Below, piece by piece: positions 61,431 to 64,000 of a stretch of 64,000 nt of DNA (within the stretch, counting starts at the first letter, position 1; every line of letters begins with the position of its first letter). The position numbers were made by a program, and so were the translations under genes. The notes under the pieces were generated by a model that did not search any database, had not been told where the DNA came from, and saw only the letters and a list, made by a program, of their open reading frames with translations. Source of the DNA: Paenibacillus sp. 481 (GTDB taxonomy: Bacteria > Bacillota > Bacilli > Paenibacillales > Paenibacillaceae); the NCBI RefSeq assembly GCF_021223605.1, contig NZ_CP075175.1, positions 5,411,501 through 5,475,500 of the forward strand, written 5' to 3'.

Positions 61431-61877
61431 ATGGTTGATAATAGCACGGTTATGGAGTCTGGACAATGTGTGGAATGTGGTGCTAAGGGGATAGATGGGT
61501 TTTCCTGCTACGAATTATTCGGATTCCCCCTTATTTGGGAACACAATAACCCAAAGTTATATGCTTTGCATTTTTGGCTTGTTGCCTGTTATATGATACA
61601 GCATCCTTCGAATTACACTGAAGAAGGTTACCGATCTTTGGTTCAATTATTTACTGACGCTTATGATCATAATTGGGATACTCCGTATATTCTCGAAAGA
61701 AATCGAGAGTTAGTATCCAAGGCTGGTAAAATAGCAAATCCTCTTCCAAGTAAAGAAAGAAGTCGCACACTGAAACGTTGGTCTATGACCATTGAGGATA
61801 TTTACTTGGGTGGTGAAAAAAACGCCATCGCAAACATTATTAAGTGGAAAGAGCACATAAGAAGTGAATTAAAATAG
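61431..61877 (+). CDS. DUF5946 protein
   Basis: A 148-residue protein with the DUF5946 pattern: CVECGAKGIDGFSCYELFGF near the N-terminus (CxxC plus Cys), then LHFWLVACYMIQHPSNYTEE and LKRWSMTIEDIYLGG. The Cys cluster may bind zinc. ATG 61431 is preceded by AGGGG at 8 nt; TTG 61413 lies before that site. It is located between the two DUF5643-type genes on the opposite strand. Function is unknown. Confidence 0.8.
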   Translation: MVDNSTVMESGQCVECGAKGIDGFSCYELFGFPLIWEHNNPKLYALHFWLVACYMIQHPSNYTEEGYRSLVQLFTDAYDHNWDTPYILERNRELVSKAGKIANPLPSKERSRTLKRWSMTIEDIYLGGEKNAIANIIKWKEHIRSELK

Positions 61878-61884
61878 ATCACGA

Positions 61885-61921
61885 ATAAAAAAGAAATCCA
61901 CACTCGTATTAGTGTGGATTT
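61885..61921 (-). terminator. Terminator of DUF5643 copy 2 (bidirectional)
   Basis: Perfect 11-bp stem AAATCCACACT (61894-61904) / AGTGTGGATTT (61911-61921). The minus strand continues CTTTTTTATTCG. It may also end the DUF5946 transcript. Confidence 0.9.
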
Positions 61922-61955
61922 CCCTCATCCCTATTTTCACTTGTCCAGCTGTCGT

Positions 61956-62906
61956 TTACTTCGCTACCGGAATCGTCACTTCCAAATCTTTCAGGTATGT
62001 CTTATCTCCAACACTCTTCTTCCCTTGGCCTTTCACGCTCCAATCCTTCGGGTTCACCGTAAGCGTAAATGGCTTAATCGTAATCGATTTAGATGTACCG
62101 TTCGCGGACTTATACAATTCGTTAACGCTGTCTTTCGTGCCAGGCTCTTTGTGGAAATAGCCGAATATCTCTTGTTCGAGGGCATTCCCTTTGTCGTCCA
62201 CCAGCTCATAATAGACCTTGCTGGCGATATATTCACCGGTCTGTTCTGACGATCTTGGAACTGGGCCGTTACTATCCAAAATAAGACGAGTAGACACTGG
62301 CGAAACATGCAATTCCTTAACCGTATAGCTGAACTCCCCGTCTGATTTGGACGCATTTGGCTTCAGTATAAGCGGCTTTTGTGTAGCCTTTACTGGAATT
62401 TTCAACTCAAAAGTTTCCTTGACCTTCGTCACTTTCGTTTGAATCGTGAGCTCGAAATCATCCGGCAAATTCGAGACATTTGTTAAATCAACGCGAAAAG
62501 CGTGTTTCTTAACGGGATAATCTCCGTAACTGCCCATACCGTCGATCTTTTTCCCATTAACTAGAAGGGTTGGATTTGTAATATATCCTTTAATCCGATC
62601 CTTTTCAGGCACCTTCCGTTCTCTGACCCATTCGTTATCGTCAGCTTTAATTGCTCCATCAATGTATGGCGATGCGGTTGTAGGTAAATCTATTCCGTCA
62701 CGGATTAAGAGAAAAGATAAACGAGTTCCATTATAAGTTAAGTCGCTTACCTTTAATGTGATTCCGTCGTGGGTAGCACTTAAGATAGATTCAGCTGCGC
62801 TTCCTTGGTTTGCGGATGTAGCTAACGCAGTCGATACTGATGCTGGGCTAATAACACTTGCTCCGAGTACTGCTGCTATAGAGGCAGCCAAAATTGTTTT
62901 TTTCAT
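61956..62906 (-). CDS. Secreted DUF4179/DUF5643-type protein, copy 2
   Basis: A 316-residue exported protein with a signal peptide (MKKTILAASIAAVLGASVIS) and the same two-domain plan as copy 1: THDGITLKVSDLTYNGTRLS, NEWVRERKVPEKDRIKGYI, then SKSDGEFSYTVKELHVSP and TLTVNPKDWSVKGQ. ATG 62906 has AGGAG 8 nt upstream; ATG 62924 does not. The two copies flank the DUF5946 gene and are strongly similar in sequence throughout, indicating local duplication. The shared promoter block suggests co-regulation. Confidence 0.82.
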   Translation of the reverse strand: MKKTILAASIAAVLGASVISPASVSTALATSANQGSAAESILSATHDGITLKVSDLTYNGTRLSFLLIRDGIDLPTTASPYIDGAIKADDNEWVRERKVPEKDRIKGYITNPTLLVNGKKIDGMGSYGDYPVKKHAFRVDLTNVSNLPDDFELTIQTKVTKVKETFELKIPVKATQKPLILKPNASKSDGEFSYTVKELHVSPVSTRLILDSNGPVPRSSEQTGEYIASKVYYELVDDKGNALEQEIFGYFHKEPGTKDSVNELYKSANGTSKSITIKPFTLTVNPKDWSVKGQGKKSVGDKTYLKDLEVTIPVAK

Positions 62907-63246
62907 TGAAAACTCTCCTATCATGTTATGAGTTGGTTATTCATCTGTGCATAGTGCTGGCACCTTGCTATTCGCGCATTTCACGTTATTTCAACCTGTT
63001 ACTATCTTCCCCGGGGATGGAGTCTGTAAGAGCTTGTCCCCCTTTCTCTTTACCTATATAACAATCTTGAAATACAAATTTGTGACACGCTCATTCATGC
63101 ATGACGTATTTTTTAAAAATGGCGATGTTAAATCATGTTGTTGATATGGGATAACTACGAGTATTCGTTCTAGATTTAGTGTGATAGCATGGTTTAGAGA
63201 TGGTGTACCTAAAGTTAACCTAGAGTATCTTTCGAGGGGGTTTAAC
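62907..63246. other. Intergenic region with a conserved promoter block
   Basis: Divergent region between DUF5643 copy 2 and the phosphotransferase gene. It holds the block at 63052-63088 and a 146-nt leader before copy 2. No gene is supported. Confidence 0.6.
63052..63088 (-). promoter_or_regulatory. Putative ECF-type promoter of DUF5643 copy 2
   Basis: Minus strand: GTGTCACAAATT - 12 nt - TTGTTATATAGGT, matching the block upstream of copy 1 at both ends and in spacing. It ends 146 nt before the start codon. Confidence 0.65.
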
Positions 63247-64000
63247 ATGATAGATTCGTTAAAATGGATAATTGCCAAATATGTTGATACCAACAATGTG
63301 AAAACGGAACCCGCACCGTTCGGTTTAACGAATACGACCATATTCGTGGCGATACATAACGAGAAATTCGTTGTGCGAAAATATGACCGATATACAAAGT
63401 CGATTCAAAGCTTAGCCTTGGAAATGAGTGTGACGTCATTTTTAGAAGACAGTCCATTGTCCTTTGAAATTCCAAGGTTCTTACCTACGCTAGATGGAGA
63501 AGCATATGTTACGTTACAGGACGGTACTTTAGGAGCTTGCGTTACTTATATTAAGGGTACCGCACCTGCGCTGTTAACGCTGAAAGATGCCAGATCGTTT
63601 GGAAGCGTCGTGGGAGAATTGGCTGCTAAGCTAGGTACATATAACAAGCCAAGGGGGTTAGACTTTGAAGGGATTCCCTTTACAGACTTCTACGGCATCC
63701 ACCCGCTCGTTAATCAAGCAGCAGTCGAATCGTTTTGGGATTGCCCGCCATTTCCTATTACAGATGCACAAAAAAACGCCTATGATCATGCCCTTGCATC
63801 CGTTAATAAACAGCTTGAACAATTAAAGAAATTACCACAGCAGCTTGTGCATCATGATTTGCTCGTGTTCAATTTGCTTGCGATAGACGATAATATAACT
63901 GGCGTCCTTGATTTTGATTTTCTGGCGTATGACATTGCCTTTCTAGAATTTGCAATCAGTTTGAATCATGTGTTGCAAATGTCAAATGGCTCTTTAGATA
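63247..64000 (+). CDS. Aminoglycoside/homoserine-kinase-like phosphotransferase (3' end outside window)
   Basis: ATG 63247 follows GAGGGGG by 6 nt; the frame remains open for 251 codons to the window edge. APH-fold features: FVVRKYDRY in the N-lobe (ATP-binding lysine), the catalytic loop LVHHDLLVFNLL (H-x-D-x-x-x-x-N) near residue 202, and VLDFDFLAYDI with the metal-binding Asp near 219. It belongs to the broad APH/choline-kinase/HSK2 group, so the substrate cannot be inferred. The N-terminal WIIAKYVDTNNVK and overall layout resemble stress-response kinases and HSK2. The C-terminus is missing. Confidence 0.85.
   Translation, partial: MIDSLKWIIAKYVDTNNVKTEPAPFGLTNTTIFVAIHNEKFVVRKYDRYTKSIQSLALEMSVTSFLEDSPLSFEIPRFLPTLDGEAYVTLQDGTLGACVTYIKGTAPALLTLKDARSFGSVVGELAAKLGTYNKPRGLDFEGIPFTDFYGIHPLVNQAAVESFWDCPPFPITDAQKNAYDHALASVNKQLEQLKKLPQQLVHHDLLVFNLLAIDDNITGVLDFDFLAYDIAFLEFAISLNHVLQMSNGSLD

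Overview
The window looks like a chromosome segment of a Gram-positive, spore-former-type Bacillota, most likely a Paenibacillus or close relative. Evidence: moderate GC, strong AGGAGG-type ribosome sites, many GTG/TTG starts, a YfmM-type ABC-F protein, a BceRS-like two-component system and DUF4179/DUF5643-type secreted proteins. No rRNA, tRNA, CRISPR array or insertion sequence was found.

Positions 1-38062 hold an extracellular contractile injection system (eCIS) locus. A long minus-strand operon (35878 down to 13763) encodes, in transcription order: a DUF4255 cap-type protein, a carboxypeptidase-regulatory-like protein, one sheath, a tube protein, a small CxxC protein, a DUF6760 micro-protein missed by ordinary ORF calling, a second tube protein, a 1658-residue basic repeat protein, a LysM protein, a split hub/spike pair, a gp25 wedge, two paralogous baseplate proteins, a propeller-plus-tail protein and a conserved 555-residue protein. 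Facing it on the plus strand are a PAAR-like DUF4280 protein and a membrane-anchored MORN-repeat protein. Further minus-strand genes are a DUF4157/HNH protein, yfmM (a housekeeping-type intruder with its own terminator), the AAA+ ATPase and a giant cargo candidate that runs off the left edge. A protein kinase gene lies just upstream of the operon on the plus strand.

The main finding is that three otherwise unrelated proteins share a short motif at almost the same place, about residues 45-65: [IVL]-L-x-[LM]-Q-x-x-x-G-N-x-x-V. They are the DUF4157/HNH protein, the kinase, and the giant protein carrying PIN-like and CCA-adding/poly(A)-polymerase-like nucleotidyltransferase domains. I infer a common loading or docking tag and a cargo set of nuclease, RNA-active enzyme and kinase flanking the particle genes. 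No tail-fibre (Afp13-like) gene is visible.

Positions 38063-64000 are mixed accessory and housekeeping genes: a beta/gamma-crystallin protein, a glutamine amidotransferase, a LysR regulator, a glutaredoxin-like protein, GNAT acetyltransferases, a TerD-vWA fusion, a DUF6273 protein, a SulP transporter, a membrane beta-lactamase-fold hydrolase, a BceB-like permease with its sensor kinase and regulator but no ATPase, a D-2-hydroxyacid dehydrogenase, a polysaccharide deacetylase, a DUF5071 protein, exodeoxyribonuclease III, an SH3 protein, a 43-residue secreted peptide, two related DUF5643-type secreted proteins sharing a 37-bp promoter block, a DUF5946 protein and a partial phosphotransferase. 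Most transcription units end in recognisable hairpins.
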